Shown: positions 1-8,044, counted from the first letter of the stretch. The stretch: DNA of 36,792 nt from Gp13-AA77 sp035946575 (GCA_035946575.1 DASYZG010000002.1:1-36792); one strand, 5' to 3'. A program made the numbers and translations. Notes: generated from the sequence alone by a model not told the origin.

Positions 1-646
1 TAAAGGACATTCCGGCTTTCGGTCTAGCCCCAATTTTTGGCTCAAATTGATGATTCCATGAGACATTGGGGCTTTGGCGCCGTGGATGTTTTTGCGTTTT
101 TTGGGCGCATCCGGAGCGATGGTTGTTGAACCCAATGGGCCTTCCGGCTTTGTGCAGTTATTACATAGGGGGAGTGGGGTGCCGATTAGGCTTGCCGGCT
201 TCGACCCCAGGATTCTTTCAAACATTTCTTTCTCCCTTTTTGTCTTCGTGGAATCTGCAGGCCGCCCCGCGGCGCGCTCCATCGCGGACCGAATTGGCGC
301 TCGGATTCCCGCCTCCACAAGGCCCACGACCAGGTGAACTCTCAGCCGCAGCCTGATTTGGCTGCTTATCCTGTTCATTGTGCATGGAAAAATTGGGACA
401 GTGGAGAAAACTGAGAAAAGTGAGAAACCTGGGAAAGTTTATTTTCCTAATGAATTCAATGGCTTAGCTCGTTTTGTCCCGGCGAGCGCGCCAATCGCGA
501 GGCTGAGACGCCCGCGCGACAGCCTGCTTCCAGCGCAAGCTCACACCCGCCAGAGCAGTGGCCGATGAAATATAGCAGGGAGCCGAAAGCCGGAGCCAGG
601 AGAAATTGTCCGCGCTTCGGGTTACTATTCAGCTAAGGAACCACTT
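1..646. other. Gene-free upstream region
   Basis: I see no convincing gene here. The two overlapping reading frames near 66-356 have low-complexity translations and no ribosome-binding site or recognisable domain. The stretch holds one copy of a dispersed GAGAAAA-rich repeat (387-492) and, at its end, the AAGGA ribosome-binding site of the pilR-like gene (635-639). A PilS-type sensor kinase, often found next to pilR, is absent from this stretch. Confidence 0.6.
387..492 (+). repeat. Dispersed GAGAAAA-rich repeat, copy A
   Basis: The core is a short imperfect tandem motif of 9-10 bases (variants of CTGAGAAAA) followed by AAAGTTTATTTTC and a tail resembling GGCTTAGC-GTTTTG. The reverse complement of 14128-14230 aligns to it with few differences over about 100 bases, including the flank GGGACA-TGGAGAAAACTGAGAAAA. 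Both copies translate to similar short peptides rich in EKTEK, which explains spurious small reading frames at each place. The function is unknown. It is intergenic in both places. Confidence 0.65.
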
Positions 647-2017
647 ATGGCGCGTTTGCTGGTCATCGACGACGAGGAGTCGCTTTGCGAGCTTCTGGAG
701 ATTGCTTTCCGCCGAGCAGGCCACCAGGTGGAGACGGCCTCGAAGGTGGAGGCGGCGCGCCGCAAGATCGATGGGCGCGTCTACGACGTGATTGTCTGCG
801 ATATCCGGATGCCGGAAGCCACCGGCATCGAGCTGCTGGAGTACGCCCGCTCCACGCGCAACCCGGCCGCCTTCGTGCTGATGACCGCGGTGCCGACGGT
901 GTCCACCGCCGTGGACGCGCTCAATCTCGGCGCCTATCGCTACGTGGTCAAGACCGACCGCCTGATTGACGAGTTGAAGCTGGTGATCGAACGCGCGGTC
1001 GAGGAACAGGTGCTGCGCGAAGAGAATACGCGCCTGCGGAGCGAACTGCTGCGCGCCTTCTCGCGCGACAACATCGTGGTCCGCAGCCCCAAAATGGAGC
1101 ATGTGCTGGAGATGGTGCGCAACGTAGCTCCGGCGCCGAGCACGGTCCTGATCCTGGGAGAGAGCGGGGTAGGCAAGGAACTGGTGGCGCGCGCCATCCA
1201 CGAGGCCAGCCCGCGCCGCGAAAGATCCTTCGTCTCCATCAACTGCGGAGCTTTTCCCGAGGCGTTGCTGGAAAGCGAACTTTTCGGTTACTGCAAGGGC
1301 GCTTTCACCGGGGCTGACACCAACAAGAAGGGCATTATCGAGGCGGCGAACGGCGGCACGCTGCTGCTGGACGAGATCGGCGAGACCAGCCTGAACATGC
1401 AGGTGAAGCTGCTGAGGGTGCTGCAGGAGCGCCGCGTGCGACCGCTCGGCGGGACAAGCGATCAGGCGGTGGACGTGCGCCTGATTGCCACCACCAACCG
1501 CGACTTGAAGAAGATGGTGGAAGAAGGCGAGTTTCGCGAGGATTTTTACTACCGGGTAAGCGTGGTCACGATCGAGGTGCCGCCACTGCGCGACCGCCGT
1601 GACGAGATTGAGCCGCTGGCAAGGTGCTTCCTGCAACGCTTCGCTGCCGGGATCGGCAAGCCGCTGCACGATTTCGACCCGGAGGCGCTGGCAAAGCTCG
1701 CTGCCTATTCCTGGCCGGGAAACGTCCGCCAGCTCGAACACGCCGTCGAGCACGCGGTGGCCGTGAGCGCGCCCGAAGATCGCGTGGTCCGCGTCGCGCA
1801 CCTGCCGGCAGGGGTGACCACCGCCTCTTCGCCCTCCGAGGCGCAGTTCGGGATCGGCGCCGAAGGGATCGATTTCGAGCATGAGATGGCGGCTGTGGAG
1901 AAACGCTACCTCGCCGAAGCGCTGCGGGTCGCCGGCGGCGTGCGGACGCGCGCCGCCGAACTGCTCCACATGTCCTACCGATCCTTCCGGCATTACGCCG
2001 ACAAGCACGGGCTCTGA
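647..2017 (+). CDS. pilR: Sigma-54-dependent response regulator, PilR-like
   Basis: This is an NtrC-family transcription activator of 456 residues that should activate sigma-54 promoters when phosphorylated. Domains in order: a receiver domain (about 1-115) with acidic pair D8/D9, phosphoacceptor D52 in CDIRMP, T80 and K102; an AAA+ domain with Walker A GESGVGKE (171-178), the sigma-54 contact loop GAFTGA (218-223) and Walker B GGTLLLDE (about 236-243); and a C-terminal Fis-type helix-turn-helix. Start ATG 647 follows AAGGA at 635-639. The PilR assignment rests on the two pilin genes directly downstream and the -24/-12 promoter in front of the first. Odd point: no PilS-type kinase is adjacent within the window, so its partner must be upstream of the window or elsewhere. 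NtrC-type activator is near certain; PilR is an inference from context. Confidence 0.87.
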   Translation: MARLLVIDDEESLCELLEIAFRRAGHQVETASKVEAARRKIDGRVYDVIVCDIRMPEATGIELLEYARSTRNPAAFVLMTAVPTVSTAVDALNLGAYRYVVKTDRLIDELKLVIERAVEEQVLREENTRLRSELLRAFSRDNIVVRSPKMEHVLEMVRNVAPAPSTVLILGESGVGKELVARAIHEASPRRERSFVSINCGAFPEALLESELFGYCKGAFTGADTNKKGIIEAANGGTLLLDEIGETSLNMQVKLLRVLQERRVRPLGGTSDQAVDVRLIATTNRDLKKMVEEGEFREDFYYRVSVVTIEVPPLRDRRDEIEPLARCFLQRFAAGIGKPLHDFDPEALAKLAAYSWPGNVRQLEHAVEHAVAVSAPEDRVVRVAHLPAGVTTASSPSEAQFGIGAEGIDFEHEMAAVEKRYLAEALRVAGGVRTRAAELLHMSYRSFRHYADKHGL

Positions 2018-2083
2018 TTGTTTGCTGAAAAACTCGGCCGACGCATCATTTTTCGCTACCATGAAACAGTCGCAGCGACTCCC

Positions 2084-2167
2084 TCTGTGTCCTCTGTGAG
2101 TCCTCAGCGACCTCGGTGTTGAAAGCTTTTAACACAGAGGCCACAGAGGATCCTCAGAGAGCACAGA
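2084..2167. repeat. 84-bp long imperfect palindrome (CACAGAGG type)
   Basis: The segment is symmetric without gaps around AAGCTT (centre 2125/2126). Of 42 facing positions I count 32 Watson-Crick pairs, 3 G-T pairs and 7 mismatches. The arms are built from CTCTGTG / CACAGAG units. Transcribed, it would form a long stem. It lies just after the pilR-like gene and could end that transcript, or be a miniature dispersed element; there is no T-run directly after it, so a classical terminator is doubtful. Confidence 0.7.
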
Positions 2168-2349
2168 AACGAGACTCCGATCTCGATGTGCCGCCCTCAC
2201 GTTGCCTGCGTCCTGCTTGCCAGAATCCGTCACGTCGGGCTGACAAAAAACGTCAATGTTTGATCTCTGCCGCGCCCAAGGCTGACGCAGGTATCCGCTA
2301 CCTGCTTCGCCATGAAGAGATTAGCGTGTATGTTCTGATGTCCTTTCTG

Positions 2350-2365
2350 TGGCAGGCGCCATGCT
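2350..2365 (+). promoter_or_regulatory. Sigma-54 (-24/-12) promoter of first pilin gene
   Basis: TGGCAGGCGCCATGCT matches the known consensus TGGCACG-N4-TTGCW, with the invariant GG and GC pairs at exactly the required spacing and mismatches only at one -24 position and one -12 position. Transcription would begin near 2376, leaving a leader of about 43 bases before ATG 2419. The activator gene for this promoter class lies immediately upstream. Confidence 0.75.
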
Positions 2366-2418
2366 CCTGAACTTGCGCAAGCCGCCCGGGGGCGGGGAAA
2401 ACGAGGTTAGGAGTAAGC

Positions 2419-2898
2419 ATGAAGAAGAGGGATGGTGGTTTCTCATTGATCGAGTTGCTGATCGTGGTGGCGATCATTCTGATCATCGCGGCGATTGCGA
2501 TTCCGAATCTGCTAAAATCGAAGATGGCAGCGAACCAGTCGTCTGCCGTGGCGTCTTTAAGGACGTTGAATACGAGCGAGGTGACTTACAGCTCCACCTA
2601 TAACCAGGGATTTTCGTCGAGCCTGGCACAGCTCGGACCGCCTTCGTCCGGAGCGGCAACTTCGGCGGCCGCAGGACTCGTCGACAGCGTGCTCGCGGCC
2701 GGTACCAAGAGCGGTTATGCTTTCACTTACACGGCGGCGGCGGCCGTGAACGGGTCAACGCCAACCTACACGGTTAACGCCGACCCGGTGACAGTGGGCA
2801 CTACGGGTCAGAACTACTACTTCTCGGACGACTCGAACGTGATCCGGCAGAATTCGACGGCAAAGGCCGCTGCTACCGATTCGCCCATTGGGGGATAA
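2419..2898 (+). CDS. pilA: Type IV pilin, first of a tandem pair
   Basis: This 159-residue prepilin would be cut by prepilin peptidase and assembled into a type IV pilus or pseudopilus. The short basic leader MKKRDGG ends in Gly7, followed by Phe8 with Glu at mature position 5 (FSLIE), then the long hydrophobic helix ending in IPNLLKSK. The C-terminal domain is rich in Ser, Thr, Ala and Gly, has no cysteine pair, and ends in DSPIGG. Start ATG 2419 has an AGGAG ribosome-binding site. It is preceded by a -24/-12 promoter and followed by an intrinsic terminator at 2952-2975. It is far longer than the roughly 60-residue Geobacter PilA despite a similar N-terminus. It could instead be a pseudopilin of a secretion system, but the pilR-like neighbour favours a pilin. 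Confidence 0.85.
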   Translation: MKKRDGGFSLIELLIVVAIILIIAAIAIPNLLKSKMAANQSSAVASLRTLNTSEVTYSSTYNQGFSSSLAQLGPPSSGAATSAAAGLVDSVLAAGTKSGYAFTYTAAAAVNGSTPTYTVNADPVTVGTTGQNYYFSDDSNVIRQNSTAKAAATDSPIGG

Positions 2899-2951
2899 GG
2901 TCCAATCTTCGCGGGCGGCTTGGTTTTTTGGCGGCGCTCGTCGCAGTCCAT

Positions 2952-2975
2952 GCGCGGGCGCCGCGCTGTTTTTGC
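2952..2975 (+). terminator. Intrinsic terminator between the two pilin genes
   Basis: Stem GCGCGG (2952-2957) and CCGCGC (2961-2966) with loop GCG, followed by TGTTTTTGC. It lies 53 bases after the first pilin stop. It probably limits read-through into the second pilin, so the two products may be made in different amounts. Confidence 0.6.
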
Positions 2976-3050
2976 TAAACGGACAGCTTGGCAAAGCGTC
3001 TGATATCGGAGAGGGATGGACACCCGAGCGCGCACTCAAGGGAGAAACTG

Positions 3051-3530
3051 ATGAAAAGAACCCCGGAAGGATTCTCACTGATCGAACTGTTGATTGTGGT
3101 GGCGATCATTCTGATCATCGCAGCCATCGCCATCCCGAACCTGCTGAAGTCCAAAGCGGCCGCCAACCAGGCTTCGGCGGTGGCGTCGCTCAGAACCCTC
3201 AACACGGTCGAGATCACCTACAGCAGCACCTATAACGCGGGCTTTACCACTACCTTGGCGCAGTTGGGCCCGCCTTCGTCCGGGAACGCGACCTCGAACG
3301 CTTCCGGCCTCATCGACAGCGTACTGGCGAGTGGCAGCAAAAGCGGCTATAGCTTTGTTTATGCCGCCTCGGCTGCGGTAAATGGCCAGGTTCAGAACTA
3401 CAGCATCAATGCCAACCCGCTCCAGGTGGGGGTCTCAGGGCAAGTCTATTACTTCACCGATCCCACGAACACGATCCGGCAGAACGCCACGCAGGCGGCC
3501 AGTGCCTCGGATTCCCCGATTGGGGGGTAG
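3051..3530 (+). CDS. Type IV pilin, second of a tandem pair
   Basis: This 159-residue prepilin is a close paralog of the preceding protein: same length, cleavage motif EG-FSLIE after a 7-residue leader, nearly identical hydrophobic helix, similar middle (LGPPSSG, DSVLA) and identical ending DSPIGG. Start ATG 3051 follows GGGAG; an in-frame ATG at 2988 would add an unsuitable N-terminal extension and is not used here. The pair looks like a recent tandem duplication. It may be read from partial read-through or from its own promoter; an upstream TGGCA at 2989-2993 has a poor -12 element. It may form a mixed pilus with the first pilin or be an alternative subunit. Confidence 0.83.
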   Translation: MKRTPEGFSLIELLIVVAIILIIAAIAIPNLLKSKAAANQASAVASLRTLNTVEITYSSTYNAGFTTTLAQLGPPSSGNATSNASGLIDSVLASGSKSGYSFVYAASAAVNGQVQNYSINANPLQVGVSGQVYYFTDPTNTIRQNATQAASASDSPIGG

Positions 3531-3554
3531 AATAGTGAGTGGCTGGTATCATTG

Positions 3555-3602
3555 AGCCATTGAATCATTGGGCATCGGCAAGGGCTCAGTCGTTCAATGG
3601 CT
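3555..3602. repeat. Inverted repeat after the second pilin
   Basis: AGCCATTGAA (3555-3564) and TTCAATGGCT (3593-3602) form a perfect 10-bp stem around 28 bases; related ATTGA/TCAAT units flank it. No T-run follows. It is a possible weak terminator or RNA-processing hairpin between the pilin genes and the ABC-transporter run. Confidence 0.45.
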
Positions 3603-3636
3603 TAATCGCTCAATTTCCCCAGCCACTGCTTACACC

Positions 3637-4611
3637 ATGTGGGCGGTCGAGATAACCGAACTCACTAAAGATTACCGTCTGGGATTCTGGTCCCGAGAAC
3701 GAAAGCGCGCGCTCGATCATCTCAGCCTTACCGTCGAACGTGGCGAGGTTTTCGGATTGCTCGGGCCGAACGGCGCCGGCAAGACCACGCTCCTCAAGCT
3801 TCTGCTTCGGCTTATCTTCCCCACTGCAGGTACCGCAAGCATTCTCGGCCGCCCGCTTACCGATGTGCGCGCTCATGCCCGCATCGGCTATCTTCCGGAG
3901 AATCCCTATTTCTACGATCATCTCACGGCTGCCGAATTCCTGAACTATGCAGGCTGGCTTTGCGGCTTGGATACAGCCGCCCGCCGCGATCGCAGCCGCA
4001 AGTTGCTGGAGCAGGTCGGCCTGGCGGCATCCGCAGGCGTGCCCCTGCGGCGATTTTCGAAGGGCATGGTGCAACGCCTGGGAATCGCGCAGGCGTTGGT
4101 GAACGATCCCGAGGTGATTTTTCTGGACGAGCCGATGTCAGGGCTTGACCCGCTCGGCCGGCGGCAGGTGCGCGACCTCGTCCTCGACCTGCGCCGAAAC
4201 GGCAAGACGATTTTTTTCTCCACCCACATCCTGCCGGACGCCGAAGCGCTGTGCGACCGCGTGGCTGTTCTCAATGCCGGACGTTTGCAGGACCTGGGAA
4301 GCCTGCAAGAAATTCTGCGCGCGAGTGTCGATTCGATCGAACTCGTGCTGCACGATCCGCCGCCGCAGGCGCTGGAAGCTCTGGCGAGGTTCAATCCCGG
4401 CGTGACGCGCACCGGCAGCCACGTGCGCCTGGAGTTTTCGGCAAACGTCGACGCAGACGCCGTGCTGGATGCTGCGCGCGGCGCCGGAGCGCGCGTGGTT
4501 TCCTTGAGTCCCGTCAAGCTCTACTCGCTGGAAGACTATTTCCTTTCCCGCGTCCGGGGGGCGACGCCAGGTTCGGAGCCATCCGGCAGCAAGGAGGCTG
4601 AAAGGGGATGA
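3637..4611 (+). CDS. ABC transporter ATP-binding protein (ABC-2 type)
   Basis: This 324-residue cytoplasmic ATPase would drive the permease encoded next. It has Walker A GPNGAGKTT, an ABC signature in the form FSKGMVQRLG, Walker B VIFLDEP followed by SGLDP, and switch His in FFSTH. The C-terminal 100 residues form the extra domain typical of CcmA/NatA-like exporters. I chose ATG 3637, which begins right before the conserved first strand (VEITELTKDYRLG); an in-frame ATG at 3568 would add residues encoded by the inverted repeat. No strong ribosome-binding site is visible, so the start is uncertain. The stop overlaps the permease ATG (ATGA). The substrate is unknown; similar ATPase/permease pairs beside pilin genes suggest a role in envelope or surface-structure export. 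Confidence 0.88.
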   Translation: MWAVEITELTKDYRLGFWSRERKRALDHLSLTVERGEVFGLLGPNGAGKTTLLKLLLRLIFPTAGTASILGRPLTDVRAHARIGYLPENPYFYDHLTAAEFLNYAGWLCGLDTAARRDRSRKLLEQVGLAASAGVPLRRFSKGMVQRLGIAQALVNDPEVIFLDEPMSGLDPLGRRQVRDLVLDLRRNGKTIFFSTHILPDAEALCDRVAVLNAGRLQDLGSLQEILRASVDSIELVLHDPPPQALEALARFNPGVTRTGSHVRLEFSANVDADAVLDAARGAGARVVSLSPVKLYSLEDYFLSRVRGATPGSEPSGSKEAERG

Positions 4612-5381
4612 ACCGGATCGCTGCCATCGCCGTTCACACCTTCAAAGAGTCCGTCCGCGAGAAGGTCCTCTATAATCTCGTGGTCTTCGCCCTTCTCATG
4701 ATCGGTGCGGGCCTGGTTCTGGGCAGTGTTTCGGTGGGAATCAACGAGGTGGCGCTGGTGAATCTCGGGCTCAGCGCGGTTTCGGTCTTCGGCCTGCTGA
4801 TCGCCGTATTCATCGGCATCAGCCTGGTCTGGAAGGAGGTGGATCGCCGGACGCTGTACAACGTGCTTTCCAAGCCCGTGGCGCGTTCCGAGTTCATCCT
4901 CGGCAAGTCGCTGGGGCTCGTGCTCACCCTGGTGGTCAATACCGCCATCATGACCGCGGGATTCTACCTCGTGCTCTGGTATGAGAAAGGCCGGCTGAGC
5001 GGAGCAGACTGGGCCCCGCTCCAAGCGGTCTACTTCATCCTTCTGCAACTGACGCTGGTGGTCGGCATCGCCCTGCTCTTTTCCGCGATCTCGAGCCCGG
5101 CGCTTTCGGCGGTCTTCACGCTCAGCCTTTACGTGATCGGCAACCTGCTGGGCGATCTGCGCGCGCTTGGCGAGCAATCGGGCACGGCGCTGCGCGGATT
5201 ATTGCGGGGCCTCAGCATGATCCTGCCCGACTTCGGCGCCTTGAGCGACATCGCTCCGGCGGCGCACGGCGAACTGATGCCAGCTTCGCAGATCCTGACT
5301 CATTCTGTGTATGCCGTGCTCTATACCATCGTGCTGCTGTCGGCGACGATCCTGATCTTCGAGCGAAAGGATCTGCGGTGA
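4608..5381 (+). CDS. ABC-2 type transporter permease
   Basis: This 257-residue integral membrane protein has about six hydrophobic segments and the NosY-like N-terminus seen in ABC-2 permeases (MNRIAAIAVHTFKESVREK). A conserved cytoplasmic stretch WKEVDRRTLYNVLSKPVARS follows the second segment. Its ATG overlaps the ATPase stop by 4 bases, and its TGA overlaps the next GTG, so translation of all three is probably coupled. It is the membrane partner of the preceding ATPase. The substrate cannot be read from sequence. Confidence 0.85.
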   Translation: MNRIAAIAVHTFKESVREKVLYNLVVFALLMIGAGLVLGSVSVGINEVALVNLGLSAVSVFGLLIAVFIGISLVWKEVDRRTLYNVLSKPVARSEFILGKSLGLVLTLVVNTAIMTAGFYLVLWYEKGRLSGADWAPLQAVYFILLQLTLVVGIALLFSAISSPALSAVFTLSLYVIGNLLGDLRALGEQSGTALRGLLRGLSMILPDFGALSDIAPAAHGELMPASQILTHSVYAVLYTIVLLSATILIFERKDLR

Positions 5382-6265
5382 GCGCGCCGGCCATTGAGAG
5401 AACGACGACGCGAGGTATCGCAGCGGCGATGCTCGTTCTTGCTCTCGCCGCTTCGATCGCGCTGCGAATTCGCCTGGATCGTGAGCCGGCGCGGGCGTCG
5501 CCCAGCCCGGTATATGTTGCCTCCGGCAAAACGCTGCGGCGCTTGAGCCTGGGCTATCAGGGGCTGGTGGCGGATCTTTACTGGACGCGCGCGGTGCAGT
5601 ATTTCGGCCGGCAGAAGCTCTCCGGCGCCGGCGACTATCGTTACCTGGGGCGGCTTCTTCGCGTAACCGCCGAGCTCGATCCACACCTGCTCATCGCCTA
5701 TCGCTTCGGCGCGATCTTCCTCGCCGAAAAGCCGCCGGCCGGAGCGGGGCGTCCTGACGAGGCGCTGGCCCTGATCCGGCGGGGTATCGCGGCAAATCCG
5801 TCTTACTGGCGCCTCTGGCAGGACCTCGGCTTTATCTATTATTGGGACTTGAAGGATTACGCCCAGGCTGCGAAGGCTTTCGAAGCCGGAAGCCGCCAGC
5901 CGGGCGCCGATCTCTGGATGAAGACGCTTGCAGCCTCGGTCGCGGCGCAGGGCGGCGAACTTGCGACCTCGCAACTCCTGTGGTCGCAGGTGTATTCTCA
6001 AGCCGGGAACGAAAGCATCCGCCGCAGCGCGCGGGAGCATCTGGCGGCCATCAGGGCAGCCGAAGATATCGCGCAGCTCAACCGGCTTCTGGAGGAATTC
6101 CACGAGCGCGAAGGAAGGACGGCAAGATCGATCGGCGATCTGAGGCGAGCCGGGATGCTGCCGGGCAGGCCGGCCGATCCATCCGGCGTCGCTTATGAAG
6201 TCGGAAACGACGGCCAAGCGGCGCTCGGCCCAGGCAGCCGCATTGATTTGCGCCTGGCGCGCTGA
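5378..6265 (+). CDS. Membrane-anchored TPR-like protein, unknown function
   Basis: This 295-residue protein starts at GTG 5378, overlapping the permease stop (GTGA). One hydrophobic segment (about 13-30) anchors it, and the rest should lie outside the cytoplasmic membrane. The middle has helix pairs resembling tetratricopeptide repeats (for example around LWQDLGFIYYWDLKDYAQAAKAF), a scaffold for protein contacts. No catalytic motif is seen. Coupling to the ABC genes suggests it works with that transporter, perhaps as a periplasmic adaptor. I do not recognise a named family. Confidence 0.7.
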   Translation: MSAPAIERTTTRGIAAAMLVLALAASIALRIRLDREPARASPSPVYVASGKTLRRLSLGYQGLVADLYWTRAVQYFGRQKLSGAGDYRYLGRLLRVTAELDPHLLIAYRFGAIFLAEKPPAGAGRPDEALALIRRGIAANPSYWRLWQDLGFIYYWDLKDYAQAAKAFEAGSRQPGADLWMKTLAASVAAQGGELATSQLLWSQVYSQAGNESIRRSAREHLAAIRAAEDIAQLNRLLEEFHEREGRTARSIGDLRRAGMLPGRPADPSGVAYEVGNDGQAALGPGSRIDLRLAR

Positions 6266-6286
6266 TCGCAACTACGGGTTCATGAA

Positions 6287-7036
6287 GTGGTACAGTCCTT
6301 CGAGTTCATCTTTTGGGAAGCCTTGAAGGGCCTGGCGCTGGTTGTGGCCGCCCTGCTCGCCGTGAAAGCGGCCCGGCCTCTCGCGTCCGGCCGCCGCTGG
6401 GGAGTGCCGCTCTATGGGACCATCCTGGCCCTCACGGCGCTTGGTGCGGTGACCGTGGGCAAGGACATCGCCGCCGAGGTTTATGGCGAATCGGTTCCCC
6501 GGAATCTCGAGCGGCACGAATACGCCCTGGCGTACAGCAACGCTTTGCGCGCGGTGGAACTGCGGCCCGGCAACCTGGACTACTGGCAGACGCTGGCGCG
6601 CGCCAAGTTTGCCATGCGCCAATTCGATTCTCTCCTGGCGGACGAACCCGTTTTCCAAAAGCTCAGTCCGAAGGGACTCGGCGAGGAGGACGTCCTGCGC
6701 TTCACGTACGCCCGGTACTTCCTGGGCCAGTACGATCAGGTGGTCTCGATCGCCGGCCAGATCATGCGGCAGAATCCGGGCTACCCCAAATCGTACGTGC
6801 TGGCAGGGATGGCGGAGACCGCACTGCGGCACTACCCGGACGCGGAGCGCGATTTCCTGCAGGCGCTCCAAATCCTGCCCACGCAGCAGGACGCGGTGGA
6901 AGGTCTGGCGCACGTCTACTTCCTCGAGGGCGATACCCGGCGCGCCTCCGCCGTGCTGGATGCCACGGCCCATTACGAGTTCTCGCCCGAGCAGCGCCGC
7001 CAGTTCGAGGAGTTGAAAGACCTGTATGAGCAGTGA
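6287..7036 (+). CDS. Membrane TPR protein, unknown function
   Basis: This 249-residue protein begins at GTG 6287, 21 bases after the previous gene; the nearby ATG 6282 is out of frame. Two hydrophobic segments (about 10-30 and 44-62) are followed by tetratricopeptide-like helices with typical spacing (ALAYSNALRAVELRPGNLDYW, and again near YPDAERDFLQALQILP). The TPR part probably faces the periplasm. Its last 11 bases overlap the PAP2 gene. It shares layout but not clear sequence with the preceding TPR-like protein, and may assemble with the PAP2 or TMTC-like proteins downstream. Confidence 0.7.
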   Translation: MVQSFEFIFWEALKGLALVVAALLAVKAARPLASGRRWGVPLYGTILALTALGAVTVGKDIAAEVYGESVPRNLERHEYALAYSNALRAVELRPGNLDYWQTLARAKFAMRQFDSLLADEPVFQKLSPKGLGEEDVLRFTYARYFLGQYDQVVSIAGQIMRQNPGYPKSYVLAGMAETALRHYPDAERDFLQALQILPTQQDAVEGLAHVYFLEGDTRRASAVLDATAHYEFSPEQRRQFEELKDLYEQ

Positions 7037-8024
7037 GCGCAGGCTCCGCTTCGGCCTTCGCCTGGAAGACGCGGTGGCGCTCGCCTTTTTTGCCATCAAT
7101 CTCCTCCTGCAGCTCGTCTTCAGCCAACTGCGCGGCCAGAATCTCAGCCCGGCCGACGTATTGGTGATCATTCCGGCGATGGCGGTTCTCCTGGCCAAGG
7201 AACTGGTGCACTACTTTGTCGCCGGCGGCGCCCATGACCGCCCGGAGAGCGACGTGCGTGAGTTCGTCCGCCCCTACTGGGAGATCGTGCGCGACTGGAC
7301 GCCGTTTCTGATCATTCTGCTCATGTACTATTCGCTCTGGGGCAGCGCCACTCATCTGCTGGTGACCCACGACCGCGACGCCGCGCTGATCGCCATCGAT
7401 CAGCGCCTCTTTGGATTTCAGGCCAGCGTGGCCCTGCAGCGCATCGTCAGTCCCGCGCTCACCTCCTGGATGCAATTCGCGTACATCTTTCACCTCTTCA
7501 ACATTCCGATCGTGGCCTGCTTCATCTACCTGCGGCGGCCCCGGGGGCGTTTCCGCGAGATGATGTGCGGGCTGCTCGTCGTGAGCTTTTTCGGACTCCT
7601 CGGCTACATTCTGGTGCCCGCGGTCGGCCCCATGTACACGCTGCACAACCAATACACCGTGGCGCTGAGCACGCCCCTGGCCGCGCTTAATCGCCAGATG
7701 GAATTCATGGATTTCGCCCGCATCCGTCGCGATGTTTTTCCCAGCCTGCACGTGGCGATTTCGTTTGTGGTCTGGCTCTACGCCTGGCGGAATTCCAGGC
7801 GCCTGTTCTGGATTCTCTCTCCGGTCATTCTCAGCCTGTGGGTCTCGACGGTCTACCTGCGCTATCACTATCTGATCGACTGCATAGCGGGGTTCGCGCT
7901 CGCGCCCGCGAGCTACGCGCTCGCGAACTGGCTTTTCGCGCGCTTCGGAACGCTGCAGATTTCGTTGCCGCTGCCTCGCAGTTGGGCGGATCGGCTCCGC
8001 CGATTGGGCGTGCCGGCCGGGTAG
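7026..8024 (+). CDS. PAP2-superfamily membrane phosphatase/transferase
   Basis: This 332-residue polytopic membrane protein starts inside the preceding gene. The phosphatase signature is present in its C-terminal half: FPSLHV with the expected His near residue 240, and a final RYHYLID motif near 280, where His and Asp complete the catalytic set. The Aur1/inositol-phosphorylceramide-synthase-like branch of PAP2 has this layout. Members remove or transfer phosphate-bearing head groups on lipids, including polyprenyl-phosphate carriers. Position directly before two TMTC-like glycosyltransferases suggests lipid-carrier recycling or head-group transfer for surface glycosylation; this is an inference. 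Substrate unknown. Confidence 0.8.
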   Translation: MSSERRLRFGLRLEDAVALAFFAINLLLQLVFSQLRGQNLSPADVLVIIPAMAVLLAKELVHYFVAGGAHDRPESDVREFVRPYWEIVRDWTPFLIILLMYYSLWGSATHLLVTHDRDAALIAIDQRLFGFQASVALQRIVSPALTSWMQFAYIFHLFNIPIVACFIYLRRPRGRFREMMCGLLVVSFFGLLGYILVPAVGPMYTLHNQYTVALSTPLAALNRQMEFMDFARIRRDVFPSLHVAISFVVWLYAWRNSRRLFWILSPVILSLWVSTVYLRYHYLIDCIAGFALAPASYALANWLFARFGTLQISLPLPRSWADRLRRLGVPAG

Positions 8025-8044
8025 GCAGCTGTATTGGGGGGAAC

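Larger units (their letters stand above)
2018..2418. other. Intergenic region between pilR-like gene and first pilin
   Basis: No gene is evident in these 401 bases. They contain a long imperfect palindrome (2084-2167), the -24/-12 promoter (2350-2365), and an AGGAG ribosome-binding site just before the pilin ATG at 2419. I see nothing else in 2168-2349. Confidence 0.6.

Noticed and set aside
66..356. 96-codon frame at the window start
   Set aside because: No ribosome-binding site, no similarity to a known protein, and a competing overlapping frame of equal quality.
645..658. TGGCGCGTTTGC at the start of the pilR-like gene as a -24/-12 promoter
   Set aside because: GG and GC are too close together and the site overlaps the start codon.
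629..2062. Long reading frame on the minus strand opposite the pilR-like gene (477 codons)
   Set aside because: Mirror of a GC-rich true gene; no domain, no ribosome-binding site, His/Arg/Gln-biased translation.
2989..3004. Possible sigma-54 promoter before the second pilin
   Set aside because: TGGCA is present but the -12 GC is replaced by GA, which breaks an invariant position.
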